DNA of 64,000 nucleotides, taken from contig NC_051106.1 in NCBI RefSeq assembly GCF_901709675.1, positions 7,946,001 through 8,010,000 of the forward strand, written 5' to 3'. The notes below the pieces were generated by a model. The model saw only the letters and a list, made by a program, of their open reading frames with translations, did not search any database and was not told the origin of the DNA. Source of the DNA: Syngnathus acus (Eukaryota > Chordata > Actinopteri > Syngnathiformes > Syngnathidae). Both the position numbers and the translations under genes were made by a program. Positions 13,936-26,339 of this stretch are shown piece by piece (the first letter of the stretch is position 1; the number at the start of each line of letters is the position of its first letter).

Positions 13936-16900
13936 GTGGGTCGGAATAATCGCAGCGGAATCATCTCCCGACTGCCGCAGCGAAGTGGGAAGAAAAAAGG
14001 AGGGAGTTGCGTTTCATGCGTCACAGTCACGCTGACATTCGCTCGACATCTTGCTCGCCGTCCGAGGCCATTTAGAAAAATCGCTTTCATCGAAAGCCAT
14101 TCCAAGTCAATTACTTTTAATTGCTCATCTGCTTAAATCAACTGTTTCGAGGGGATCGGAAATAGGATTCCATTCGTGACTATTTCATAGAACCAAAACG
14201 CACAGAGGTTTTTTGATAGATTGCCCACTCCGGGCTGACTGCCAAGTGGAACCGATACCGGACAGACTCGGCATTGTTGCGTTCATCGGGCTTCCTAGGA
14301 CCGCTTAACGTTCTTGAAAATGCTCAAACATGCTTTCATATTGCTCGGAAAGCACTTTGATGACTTTTGACTTTTATTCATTGTGCCACCCTACGGCAGA
14401 CACATTTGACATACGGGGGAATTATTGTCACATGCTCCGACTTGCCAGAAATGTCACATTTCTGCATTTTAATTCGTTCATTTGTAGGTCATCCGCTTTT
14501 TGACGGTTGGTTGCTTAGTTTGTCTGCCGTTTGTTACCTTATTTGTTCTCTGGTTGGTTGTCACGCGTCGAACCTGTCTTTTACTTGTCAGCAATCCCTT
14601 CACGTGTTAAATGCGTGCGTATTGAAATAAACCGTGACTCACCAGTTCTACAAATAGCGCAGACAGGGCAGGTTGGTCCGACACGGGTCTGCGTCACTCG
14701 TCGTGTATCTGCGAGGAAAGGGTATGGACTTCCTCTCGGCGCACACAATGGCTTCCAGCCTTCCCCGAGTGACACACCAAAATAGTCCATTTTTGTGTGT
14801 GTGTGTGTTTTTTCTTAGCGGGATTGTTGGTTATTTTGGCCCGTTAGCAAAAATGTTACATCAGGTGCAGAATTTAGTCGCAGATCGAGATAAAAGAGTC
14901 TATCTAGGAATATTCTCCATGTTTACTTTCGCTTGTGAAAATCTGCTTGCGTTGGGATGAAGCAGGCTAAGTGACCCAACAGATTTAGCTGCGGTTAGAG
15001 AAAAGAAAAAAAAAAAAGGGGGTAACATCCAACCTTTACGAGCGGAGTGGAACAGACAGCGCACGTCACGATGTATTAGGCGCGTTCTTCCGAGTGCCGT
15101 TCTGCTTTCAAATCTGCGGCGATTTCCAACCATGACGCAAAAGAGAATATTGTCTTTTAATCCGGGATTAGGATTAATCATATTTTTGGCGGAGAACACA
15201 AGATGAGACGGCGTGTTCTTTTACCTATTGTGCTCAGGCCAGTCCGCAGACTTACGGTAACGGCGAGGGATGGTTCTGAACTTCAACGGACCTCGCGATT
15301 GTATTTAATTATCCGTATAAATCATCAGCGCCAAGATGCCCGGTGGGCATACGAGACTCACTCAAATAAGCAACCTCGTGGTACACTTTCATTATCCCGA
15401 CCTTATTTAATCTCACTCTGTGTGCCTTGGGAATGCTTTTATGCGCCATCACTCACTTGTGTGTGTGTGTGTGTGTGTGTGTGTTTGTTTTCCCGCAGTA
15501 CTTGGGACACGTGGAGGTGGAAGAGTCGCGGGGCATGCACATCTGCGAGGAAGCCGTCAAGCGGCTCAAAACGGTAGGTTATCACCAAAAATCCCGCCTT
15601 TGTCTCCAGGTTTCCTTTTCCTGGGCTTTCCCGCTTTGAGAGGCTGTTTATCGTCAACTCCCGAGATGCTCCAACATTCCGAGTGTCTTTTCCTCCCTCC
15701 GCCCGCCCCATTCATTCTACCGAGTTCTATAGGGGGAAGGGCCCGTCGGTCCAGATCCTCGACCCGGTTCTTTAAAGGGAGAGCGGTGCACATAAATGTC
15801 CGTAACTGTCAGACACGCAGTCGTGTAGCCCGAAGAGATCCCGTGTGTGCGTGCCAGCGAGTAACACACACACACACACACACACACTGGCAGGCATATG
15901 ATTTCTACCCAAGATTAACCCGTGACGCTTGATGAGGTCACTCAGACCCGAGGCCACGCGCCTCTCTTTTATGGCTTTGGCATCGTTTGGCAACGCCGAG
16001 GCTCTCGTCCTCCGGCGGCCACTGACCGTCTCGCTGCCCTCAACCTAATGACATTTCTTTGGCTCGCGCTGAGGCCTCGAAGCGCAGCAGCGGATGAACT
16101 GTACAGGCGTGACATTTGCATTGTGTGTTCGTGTGTGTGTGTGTAACTCAGGCCATTACAGTTATCGCCGCTATTATGCGTTTAAAAATAAGAGGCATGT
16201 ATTCGGAGGAGGCGTTGGCTAATGCTTAGTTCTATCATCCTGGTTGGTGCGCTAATATGCTAACAGTCCTTAAGTCACTGCTTATCTTGCTAGCCGGCCT
16301 CCCAATGACTCCATTGTATTCCCCGGAGCGTCGGTATGGTTCTCACGACTCCGCGTTCTGAGACTGATGCCCCTGCTCTGATGTCACTTCCTGGACTTGG
16401 TTGTAATTAAGGTCCGCGTTTGGAGAAGCTAAATTTGGTTCGCGCTCTGAACTCGCAATTTGATTGGAATTTAATTTTCCAGAATCCTAAATGGTTGTTT
16501 TGACTTACTTTGCCTCTCAAATCTCCACGTTCCTTCCTACTCAGAGATCTTTCCCACTTTCATACCTTAGAAAAAAAAAAAAAGCAGAGAGATTGTATTA
16601 CTTTTTTTGTTGGTGTCACATATTTGTTTGTCTTTTGAAGCAGGATTAATTGTGGCGTTGCCATGCAGAAATGCTTCAATTCAACCGCCCCGTCCCGCCC
16701 CCTCCTTTTCTCTAAATCATTTTCCCACCCCAACCCTCAACTTTGCTAACCGCATCTAACCCGTCCCCATCGTCAACCTGCATGCGCCACTAACAAGCCG
16801 GCTAACGTGCTAACTCATGCGTTCGACCGTCTCCAGCCCGGCCGGCGTGTAACAGGAGCAGAGTGGCACGCCTTTCCACGGCTTACCGGCGGGGCACAAG

Positions 16901-17556
16901 GAGGGGCGGGGAAAGGGGATTAAGAGCAAAGACTAGCCTGCATCTGGTTTCTTTTTGGCAGCCTCGACTTGACCTCAGTCATCCCCTTTCCCTCCCCCAA
17001 ACAGACAGAAATCAGATTCACACCACTTTTGTCTTAAGAGTCCAACTCAGTCTATCTGGTCTCTAATAAAACGGCACAGACCACTCTGTCGTCACAACTG
17101 GTCTTTTTTTTTTTAGCGCTGTGTTGAGGCGCCATTTTTGAAAACTTCCTGCTTGTTATTTTGGTCATCCAGGAATTTGTGCAATTCCCGTGTGTGTGTG
17201 TGGGGGGGGGGGGGTTGTACTGTATGGAGTGTTACTAACGCTGACCACAATTAGTATACAATCAGTATCGCCCGTAAATGGTTAATCAATAATAAAACAA
17301 CCCAATCAACCCCCTCCCCTCCCTCATACGATTCTTCCACTGTCATCCTTTTGTCCACCCCAATCCCTCTCACCTGCCCCGTTTATTTGTTGTTGTTTTT
17401 TTTTAAAACAACCTTCCAGGACAGGAAATTCTTCAAAGGATTCTTTTCCAAAGTAAGTTCCAGTCCAAGTGTTTTTCACTTTTTTCCTCTGTCACGTTTA
17501 ACAAGTCACCCTTTTTGAAGGCCAGATCACGCACACAAAACACACACGCGTGCGCC

Positions 17557-17587
<31 letters not shown>

Positions 17588-20500
17588 AACTCCGATGCAT
17601 GTGCCTGAGCAAGTGGACAAGGGTTTAGATCAACATGGGGCACTTTATTGTTTGTGTGTGAGTGGCGTTAACACCTCCTTCCTCTCCAATGAGCCAAAAG
17701 TGGAATAAATTGTGTGAATGATTGTCTGTTACACATTGCTGTTTTAACCACCAGGGGGCAGCCGAGCACCAACTTTTTTGTTCCTCTCCTTCCGTTTGGC
17801 TTGAATGGCACAGCAACTTTATTATGGACCAGCAGGTTGTTTTTCTGTTGACTGAAATTTTATTTTATTTTTTAAACTTTACTCAGGCTGGGAAGAAGGC
17901 AGTGCGTGCAGTGCTATGGGTGTCGGCGGACGGGCTCCGCGTGGTTGATGACAAAACTAAGGTAAGGAAACACTGCACAATGTTGATTATCATAACTGGG
18001 GGGAAAAAATCCAGCCATTATTTTTATGAAGCAAATTTAAGTTGACGAAGCTTCTTTTCCACAGGACCTGATCCTCGACCAGACCATCGAAAAGGTGTCA
18101 TTCTGCGCGCCGGATCGGAACTTCGAGAGAGCCTTTTCGTACATCTGCCGGGACGGGACGACGCGCCGCTGGATCTGCCACTGCTTCATGGCTGTCAAAG
18201 ACTCGGTGAGAACTCCTCACGAGGAAGGAAAAGTCAACAAAGACGCAAACGTGACCGCTGATGTCGTATCGTACATTTAGGGAGAGCGGCTCAGTCACGC
18301 CGTGGGCTGCGCCTTCGCCGCCTGCCTGGAGCGCAAGCAGAAACGGGAGAAGGAGTGCGGTGTCACGGCCACATTCGACGCCAACCGGACTACCTTCACC
18401 CGCGAGGGCTCCTTCCGGGTCACCACGGCCACGGAGGCGGCCGAACGGGAGGAAGTCATGAGGCAGCTGCAGGACTCTAAAAAAAGTAAGAAACTCACTT
18501 CGCACACTTTGCGGGATTGTGACTCATAGGAAATGTTCCATTTTAAGCTCTCAAATGGTCACGAAGCTCAAAAAGACTCAACGTCATTCATGTCGATCCC
18601 CGACAGGCGAGAGCGACGCAAAGGCAGCGGGCAACTCGTCCGGCGGCGGCGTGATCAACGTCTCCGCCGTTCAGTCGGGAAACTCCCCGTCGCCCACGTC
18701 CTCGCCGCCCCTCTCGCTGGGCACCCTGGGCGTCCCCCGCCCACAAGCCCACGCTGACGTGATGGCCAGGCAGGGCTCGTTCCGCGGCTTCCCGGTGCTC
18801 AGCCAAAAGACGTCGCCCTTCAAGCGCCAGCTGTCGCTGCGCATGAACGAGCTACCCTCCACCGTGCAGCGCAAGTCGGACTTCCCCATCAGGAACGCGG
18901 GTGAGACGGGGAATTACGGCCACACGCACGTGGACAAAAGCGCACACACATAGACGCACACTAATTGGTGTCATCCCATCCACATGCAGTACCCGAGGTG
19001 GAAGGAGAGAACGACAGTATAAGCTCGCTGTGTACTCAGATCACCACGGCGTTCAGCGGACCTCCAGAGGACCCCTTTTCCTCAGCGCCCATGCCCAAAG
19101 CGCTTGCCTCGCCACAGTCACCCGCAGCGCCAGGTAACCATCCCACATGAAATATTAAAAGTACAAAGGTTTTACATGAAAAATACACAAATTTGAAAAA
19201 ATACCCAACATGGTAAAAAAAAAATTAAATTAGAATTATTAAATATTAGATGAAAATATTAAATAGATAAAAATAATGAGGAACACACAAATAGATGAAA
19301 ATGGCACAAAAATATAGAGATACTCAAGTGAAGTAAAAAAAAAAAGAATGAACTATACAGAAATTTTATAAAATCTCACCGTGAGCTCAGCTTTCTTCCA
19401 TTGTGTTTGGCAGCAGCGTAACTTGCATCTGACGCCCTCTTTGCTTTGTGAGTTTAGTAAAGCGGTCCCTCCTGATGGCGAACGCAAACCTTTCACATTT
19501 TTAGACACGCCGCGTATATGCTCATTTTCTTGCACACTTGATTGACAGGTCGCATGCCTCGCATGTCTAACATTGAGCCATCCTCTTCTTCCTTCCCTTT
19601 GCCCTCTTGCTCTTAGTCAACGGCTCTGCCGCTATCGCCTCCTTTTCCGCTCATCCTCACTCCCATCCTCTTCCTCCTCCCACCCTTCCCACCGCTGCTG
19701 CTGTTAATCCTCCAGCTCCGAGCTCAGCAGCGTTGGCCCCCGCTCTGCCCGCTCGAGACACTAACCCCTGGGCCAAGACCCCCGCTGGGGTCCCGGCCCC
19801 TTCCACGGCGGGTAAGAGGATGTTTTGGGATTATTAACTCATTTTTAGTGTTAAAAATAGGTTGAGAACACATTTCTTAACTCTCTTGAACAATGTGACT
19901 TTTTGGTGTTTTGTCCAAACAGGAGGTGATTGGTCGTCGTCCACTCCCGTCATCATCGCCCCGCCCGCGTTTTCTCCGGCGTTGTCTTCGCACAAGCGCA
20001 CCCCCTCTGAAGCAGAAAAATGGCTGGCGGAGGTTTCCAAGTCTGTCCGGGCTCCTCCGGCCAAGCCCATCCTGGCGGCGGCGCCACAGCCCGCCCTGCC
20101 ATTTGTGGCCCCCATGGCACCCTCACCCCCGATGGCGTACGTGCCCCTGTTGCCCCCGCGCCAGACTGCTTTCCACTCCATGTCCAACGGGCTGTCCTTC
20201 CCACAGCCCAGCGTGCCCGTGGTGGGCATCACCCCCTCACAGATGGTGGCCAATGTCTTCGGATCGGTCGCGCAACCCCAGCCCTTTCTCGCCCCGGCGC
20301 CCGTAGCGCCCCCGAGTGTTGTCATCCCGGGCCCCTTCATCAAGCCCCCGCCGTCGCCCGCCACCGCTAGCCCTGCCCGCGCGCACCCCGCCAACGGCGG
20401 CGGCAGCTTCAACGGGGCGAACAATTGGGCTACTCCGCCCCATCCGCCCGCCACCTCCTCGCCGGCTAACGCCGCCTCGCAGGAGCCACAGGAAGATGCC

Positions 20501-20611
20501 TTTGAGGCCCAATGGGTGGCGCTGGAGGGGCGCTCGCACCAGCGTACCACGCCGTCGCCTACCAACCCCTTTTCCACCGAGCTGCACAAAACCTTTGAGA
20601 TCCAGCTTTGA
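12829..20611 (+). CDS. numb: NUMB endocytic adaptor / Notch inhibitor
   Basis: NUMB is a membrane-associated adaptor, segregated asymmetrically in dividing cells, that sends Notch and integrins into endocytosis. Exons: 12829-12954, 15499-15573, 17420-17452, 17887-17961, 18065-18205, 18281-18485, 18607-18900, 18990-19133, 19617-19811, 19923-20611; total 1977 nt, 658 aa. The ATG has a good Kozak context (GCCGCCATGA) and begins [12 protein letters not shown], the conserved basic/phosphorylated N-terminus. The PTB domain spans about residues 25-175. The 33-nt exon at 17420 ([11 protein letters not shown]) is the alternatively used PTB insert diagnostic of NUMB rather than NUMBL. Next come the NumbF region ([14 protein letters not shown]), EDPFSS, a long Pro/Ala-rich tail with [17 protein letters not shown], and the C-terminal NPF motif ending KTFEIQL. 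The usual distal DPF before EAQW reads DAF here. Confidence 0.96.
13885..13937 (+). repeat. (GT)n microsatellite in NUMB intron
   Basis: Imperfect GT run with CT and AT interruptions, inside the intron between 12955 and 15498. Confidence 0.95.
15459..15484 (+). repeat. (GT)n microsatellite upstream of a NUMB PTB exon
   Basis: Thirteen GT units ending 14 bp before the acceptor AG of the exon at 15499; it overlaps the polypyrimidine-tract region. Confidence 0.95.
15864..15888 (+). repeat. (CA)n microsatellite in NUMB intron
   Basis: About 12 uninterrupted CA units, 290 bp after the 5' splice site at 15573/15574. Confidence 0.95.
17557..17583 (+). repeat. (CA)n microsatellite in NUMB intron
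   Basis: About 13 CA units preceded by imperfect CACACG copies, about 100 bp after the alternatively spliced 33-nt PTB exon. Confidence 0.95.
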
Positions 20612-20925
20612 TGACTGTGCCTGAAGAAAGGGTAGGAAGGGAAAATCTCCAATTGCGGGGGAGGTGGCGGTCGCGGGGAAGTGGGGGGAGAGCCGGAGCG
20701 TTGACATCTAAGACCCCACCCTACTCCTCAGAAAAACCCTGCTGCTGTTCTTCACAAGTCTCATCAGCATTCTCTGTGCTCGTTTGATCGTCCTGTGGAA
20801 CATCCACTTTTCCTCCCACCGCCGCCACCCCCTCTCTGTAAGCCGCTTCTTACCCACTCAACTCTCAACCACCTCATGCCCACCAACCTCACCCGACTGG
20901 AAGAATAAAGCAAGACAATGCCAAA
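20612..20925 (+). terminator. NUMB 3' UTR and poly(A) signal
   Basis: AATAAA at 20904-20909, about 290 bp after the NUMB stop. The UTR could extend further, but this is the first good signal. Confidence 0.6.
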
Positions 20926-22190
20926 ATGTTTATTTTTATGCATTAAGTATATTTTAAATAGCTACGGATTTCAACCGTCATCATGCCAAAGGCACAAATT
21001 ATATATTAGGGATGTGCATCTCTCCAATAAAACAAAAACGACAATTTGGTATGTATCCCAATACATCTGGTGCAATACAATTCATTTACGGTTCAAGTGT
21101 GACGATTTGATTTGGTCCGATTCAGTGGGATTACGAATCGACCCGATGTGGTACTGCTGAATTCGAGAAAGTATGATGCAATGACTTGTTCATTTTTAAA
21201 AAAATGAATGAACTTAGTTATTGTAAATGTGGCATTTCCTTCAAATATATCTCTCTACAAGGTGATTTCTATCATATCTCTATAGATTTTAAAATGGAAC
21301 AATTCGGTTGGATTTAACACACTCGCCTTTCAAATCAAAACTGTTTTTTCGATTCAGATTGTTTTTTGCCACACCCCTAATATATATATTTACTGTATAT
21401 ATGTACACATATATTACATATGTAATATGTGTTACATATGTGTATATTATACATATGTATATTTTACCTACATATATAAATATATATAAAGTATCACACA
21501 CAGCAGTGCTAATTTTTAATGTGATGTAAAGAGATTTTGTGAAGGGACAGCTGCTTTACTGTTATTTTTTTTGCATATTTTATTCTATTTTATTTTTAGT
21601 CTTGGTGGTCGACTGTAAATATTGCAGTAACAATCAACAAGGACCTAGCAACAACGGCAGCAATGATCGGCAATCTTTTTATTCTTGAGTATGCTTGTTT
21701 TTGGGATGTGTCTAAAACGTATCTTTTTTTTTTTCAAAAACTAGTGGATTCCTCATGTTTTGCTTTTACACAAGCACTAATAACATGAGATGATTGGAAC
21801 TCCTCCATCAGCCCGCTGCTTAAAGAGTTACAGGGAGATGACAACTGAAACATTTTCCATTATTTCCTGGCTGTCGTGTTTTGTTTTGTTTTTTGTTTTT
21901 TTTCAAATCAAAACCTGTGAATATAATCTTTTGTCTGATCTATTTTTCCATTTTGTAATTATTTCACAACTTTATTCCATTCGTCTGGAGAAATGTTGAA
22001 GTTAAATTTAAAAGGTTGATTAAATGATGGTGGCAGAGAAAAGTGTTCTTGCTTGTCGTTATTATGGCTAGCGTTGGTGGTTCCCACGTAGAATATGGAT
22101 GGATATGGACAAAAGTTTCTCATGAAAAAGTACTGGTACTTGTCTTCCATCTGTTGTTGTTGTTGTTGTTTAGTCCTCCTGTCCTGTTGG
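20926..22190. other. NUMB-EXD2 intergenic region
   Basis: AT-rich, with no supported gene. It contains a TATA/CATA-rich self-complementary stretch at about 21380-21490, and a small (TTG)n run near 22155. Confidence 0.5.
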
Positions 22191-22342
22191 TGGCGCTAAT
22201 CAGACCCTGGCGCAGCGGTGCAGCACCTCCGTCGCCGATATAAATGGCACCTGGAAGCTAACTGACTCGTTCACAAAAAAAAATAAAAAGGTAAATGTAC
22301 GCGTGTCCGGAGCAGGTGGAGTCTTCAACGAAACACAACGAG
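22191..22342 (+). promoter_or_regulatory. Putative EXD2 promoter / non-coding first exon
   Basis: A moderately GC-rich segment ends in a strong 5' splice site, ACGAG|GTAAGAAAG, near 22342. A second candidate non-coding exon lies at about 22725-22788 (AG acceptor before it, GTGCCG donor after it). The coding exon has its acceptor AG at 22881-22882. Confidence 0.5.
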
Positions 22343-22940
22343 GTAAGAAAGTTTTATTTTAAAGCGACGCTTGGTGTTAATTTGTTGTGACACTAAATCG
22401 CTGCGTTGGAAAACGCCTTGGTGCGAGCGTGCTGGTTAGCTCGTGACTAACATTGGTCGCCAAACGAAAACAGAAAGATTCTATTCCACGCTAAATAAAT
22501 GTGAATAAAGTTGCGTTTGTCTTGTGGAAAATGTGACTAAATTGTGCTCCCGTTTTAGAAGTTTGTGTATTAAATAACCTTATTTTAATGGTGAACATTT
22601 GACATTACCCACAACCATCAACCACATTGTTGTTGTTTGTTAGTCAATCAAAACTATTTTATTTTTTACCAATCTGAGGTAGATTTTATTTTTATTTTTT
22701 TTAATGATGTATTCTGTTTGCAGAGAAATGCAGTGTGGATTCACGTTCCCAAAGTGCATTCAGCTGAAAGTCCACTGACAAAGGACAGGTGCCGTGTGGA
22801 TGTATATTCATTCCATTTAGAAGTATTTATTCATATATACTCTGGATCATTGTCAAAAACAAACAGATTATTTTTTTAACAGCCAATACAAATGACTCAA
22901 GGAAGTAATTCTGTGTTTTCAAGTTCTTACTCACCTGGTG

Positions 22941-23883
22941 ATGGCTCACCAAAGGCCACTCGTCGCCATCGTCACACTCCTCGGCGCCACCTTTGGCGGT
23001 CTTCTCGTGTGGCGAGCATTTAGCATCAAAAAGAAGCGGCCGCCTTCCGTTCAGAGGGAAACGCCGCTTCCTGTCGCCGCAGAAGCCGACCGGCGGCCCC
23101 CACATGAGGAGATTGAGGCGGTGGAGTGCGAGAAGACCTGTGCAGCACCTCCTGTGTCCATCCCGACTTCCGACCAGCTGCTGGCGGTGAGGCCGGCGAC
23201 TGTGAGCTCCGAGGAGGAATGGTGCCATCTTTGGCCATCAATGCGGGAAGACCTGGCGGCGGTCCCCATACTGGGACTCGACTGTGAATGGGTAAACGAA
23301 TTTTAAGAAGGATTAAATGAGACTATGGCAAACAATCTGTACATCACATACTTTTTGCTTTTTTTTTTTGCACAGGTGTCAGCCAATGGCCATGCCCAGG
23401 TGGTCTCCCTGCTCCAGCTGGCGTCGTATTCGGGGCGGTGCGTGCTGGTACGGCTTCAGGCGTTCAGCGACGCGCAGCTCCCACCAGACCTGGTGGAGGT
23501 CCTGCGCGACCCGCACGTCCTGAAGGCGGGCGTCGGTTGTCACGACGACGGCAAGCGGCTGACGCATGACTACGGGCTTTCGCTGACCTGCGCGGTGGAC
23601 CTGCGCCACCTCGCCCTCCGACAAAAGTGAGTTCCCTGCCGTTGTAGTTTATTTTGTTCCCCCCCCCCCCCCCCCCCCACTCATACGGTAATTACTTTTT
23701 TTTTTTTTTTTAATTCTAGACAAGTTGCACTGAGTACCAGACTTGGCCTGAAGTCGCTGGCAGCCGACGTGTTGAACGTTTCGCTGGACAAGTCGCCAGA
23801 ACTGCGCTGTAGCGACTGGGAGGCAAATAAGCTGACGCCGGAGCAGGTTCTCCATTTCTACCTCCACCAATTGATTTATGATA

Positions 23884-23938
<55 letters not shown>

Positions 23939-25444
23939 TTTAGATAACATACGCGGCCAGGGATGCTCAAGTGTCCGTCGCCCTCTTCTTCCACCTGCTC
24001 GGCCCCCACCTCAAAGCTCACCCCACTTGCGCCGACCGGCTTTCCTACGCCGCGTTGGCTGCTTACTGTCAGGGGTTGGTGGACGTGCCCTTCAGGGGCC
24101 GGGGGGCCGGCGGGGTGGACGAGCATAGCGATGATGGCAGCCCAGAGAAAACACGGCGTACGCGCAGGCCTCTGATGGGAACATCCTCAAGCCCCGACCG
24201 CTCATTGTCTGGAGATCAGCGAGTCCCAGACCCCAGAAAGAACAACAAAAGGAAGCCACTGGGCGTGGGCTACTCTGCAAGGTGAGCTGGAGTCCCAGCC
24301 GCCATTTTTGGTGTCACAATCTATCTTTGCTGCCATCACTATTCTGGCATTACAAAGCGGTCCATTGAAGTGAACTTAAACACATCCTGTTGTGTCACAG
24401 GAAGTCCCCGCTGTACGACAACTGCTACCTGCACGCCCCCGACGGTCAGCCGCTTTGCACGTGTGACAAGAAGAAAGCCAAATGGTACCTGGACAAAGGA
24501 ATAGGAGGTAGCATTTGTCTCTTTTGCCGCACAGGGAACAGTGACCCAGTTATTTTTCACCTTCGTGTCACACTGCAAATGCGGAACTTGCGTTGCAGAG
24601 CTCCAGAGTGAGGACCCGTTTGTGGTGAGGCTTCTGTTTGAGCCATCAGGACGTCCTGACTCCCATCAGGACTACTACCTCACGGCCAAGGAGAACCTCT
24701 GCGTAGTCTGCGGGAGAGCAGACTCTTACATCAGGTTAGATTTCTACCAAAATGAGCTCGAACAAGGTTTTTAAGGTTAGTCCCCCCCTGCTTCCAGGAA
24801 GAACATCGTCCCTCACGAGTACCGGCGGCACTTCCCAAACGAGATGAAGGATCACAACTCTCACGACATCCTGCTGCTGTGCACCAGTTGCCACGCCGCC
24901 TCCAACGTGCACGACGCCTCGCTCAAGCAGCAGCTGGCCGACCAATTTGCCGCCCCGCAGGGATGCGAGGAGGGCGTGCGGCAATTAGAAGACCCGGACC
25001 GGCGGCGCGTGCGCTCGGCAGCCCGCGCCCTCCTCATCGCCGGCGGCGGGCTGCCCAAGTGGCGCCAGGACGAGCTGCAGACGCTCGTCCAGAACTTCCT
25101 GCACGTGAGCGACGAGCGAGAGCTGACGGAGGACGAGCTTCGGCAGGCTGCCTCCTTGGAGACTAGGTGAGTTGGGAATTTATGGTTGTGATCTCAAGCA
25201 CTCAAAGGTGTTCCTCTCCCTCCCCAGGATTTCAAACGAGACGCACGTGCCTCACGGCCTGAAGGTGGTGCGCGCCTACACTGAGCGAGGCCCGCGCGGC
25301 CTGATGGAACTGGAGCGGCGCTGGAGGCAGCACTTCCTGTCGTCCATGCGCCCCGAACACCTTCCGAAGCTCTGGTGCGTGCAGCACAACCACCAAAAGC
25401 TGCTCCGCAAGTACGGCGATGACCTGCCCGTCAAAGTCGACTGA
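22941..25444 (+). CDS. exd2: EXD2, 3'-5' exonuclease domain-containing protein 2
   Basis: EXD2 is a membrane-anchored DEDDy-family 3'-5' exonuclease linked to mitochondrial RNA handling and to DNA end resection. Exons: 22941-23291, 23376-23626, 23720-23846, 23944-24281, 24401-24507, 24599-24734, 24798-25166, 25228-25444; total 1896 nt, 631 aa. Residues about 8-30 form an N-terminal hydrophobic anchor followed by a KKK/R cluster. Exo motif I is LGLDCEW (D114, E116); Exo III is the YAARDAQ stretch (Y246, D250). The second half has the conserved CDKKKAKWYLDKG and paired CxxC units (CVVCG... CTSCH) around PHEYRRHFP, an HNH-like zinc region. The ATG at 22941 is preceded by an in-frame GTG, but only the ATG gives the family's usual start. 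The acceptor of exon 4 sits directly after an (AT)n repeat. Confidence 0.96.
23887..23935 (+). repeat. (AT)n microsatellite in EXD2 intron 3
   Basis: About 24 AT units immediately 5' of the T-run and AG acceptor (23942-23943) of EXD2 exon 4, so the whole intron is under 100 bp and mostly repeat. Confidence 0.97.
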
Positions 25445-26325
25445 ATGGCGGCGACCGCTGCTTGGCAATCACCATGCCGTGGTAGGACTTGGCTTTTTTT
25501 TTTCTTCTTCTTCTTTTTTTAAAAAAGAGAGAGAGAAAGAAAGCATTTTTTTGGGAAATCAACATTTTAAAATAGACACGCAGCAGCCTGCCTTTTAATC
25601 TTAACACATTGCAGGTTAGCGGTTAATGCTAACGAGGGTCATCCTTAATGTTTTCCTGTTGCTCTCTCCCACTTTGTTTCTATTGTCTGTCTGGCTCAGT
25701 CGACCAAGTTGTGCTCTTTGAACATTTTGTCTTTTTGGATCCCCTTTAATTTATTGAAAGATGAGATTTTGACCAGCTCTCGCAACGAATGGAGCAACAT
25801 ACGGATTTTGTGCTGCCTGCCCACGTCCCTTGACTATTGTCCTTTCAGTCAATAGATCACTTTAAAAATTTCAGCTTTTCCGATCCTTTTTAACTTTTTT
25901 CCAAGATGAATTTTTTGCGGGACGGGCTAGGCGAGAGTTGACGACACTAATGCGAAGTGCTTAATATTTATTGTCGCTCCCACCCACTTATTTGCTTGAC
26001 TATTGTTCGTTTCAATCAATAGTTGCGCTCTTTAGAAATATCATCTGCTCTTTTGGGGTTCCATTTAATTTATTTGAAGATGAGATATTGAGCAGTTTAC
26101 ACAGCGGTGGGAAGAGCAACGCTAACAGCTACTTGGCGCGTAAAATGCCTCCCTTCCCCGGTGCGGGACGCCTTCCGAGGACCATGTTTTAGTGGACCTC
26201 CTAGTCTCGATATTCACCAAATGCGCCGCTAGCTCGATTAGCGCGATGATGACGACTCTCGGAAGTGAACAGAAAGTGGTTGTCTTTGTAAATGTCAATG
26301 ATGTTAATAAAGTTTGTAATGAAAT
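25445..26325 (+). terminator. EXD2 3' UTR and poly(A) signal
   Basis: AATAAA at 26306-26311 about 860 bp after the stop codon. The UTR contains a degenerate internal duplication (about 25690-25860 against 25990-26095). Confidence 0.6.
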
Positions 26326-26339
26326 TCAAAAACATCAAT

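Noticed and set aside
12829-20611. NUMBL as identity of the PTB gene
   Set aside because: The 11-residue [11 protein letters not shown] exon and the EDPFSSAP context belong to NUMB, and linkage to PSEN1/PAPLN fits NUMB.
19834-20652. 272-aa minus-strand frame antisense to the last NUMB exon
   Set aside because: GC-rich shadow of the Pro/Ala-rich NUMB tail; the plus frame ends in the conserved NPF...KTFEIQL.
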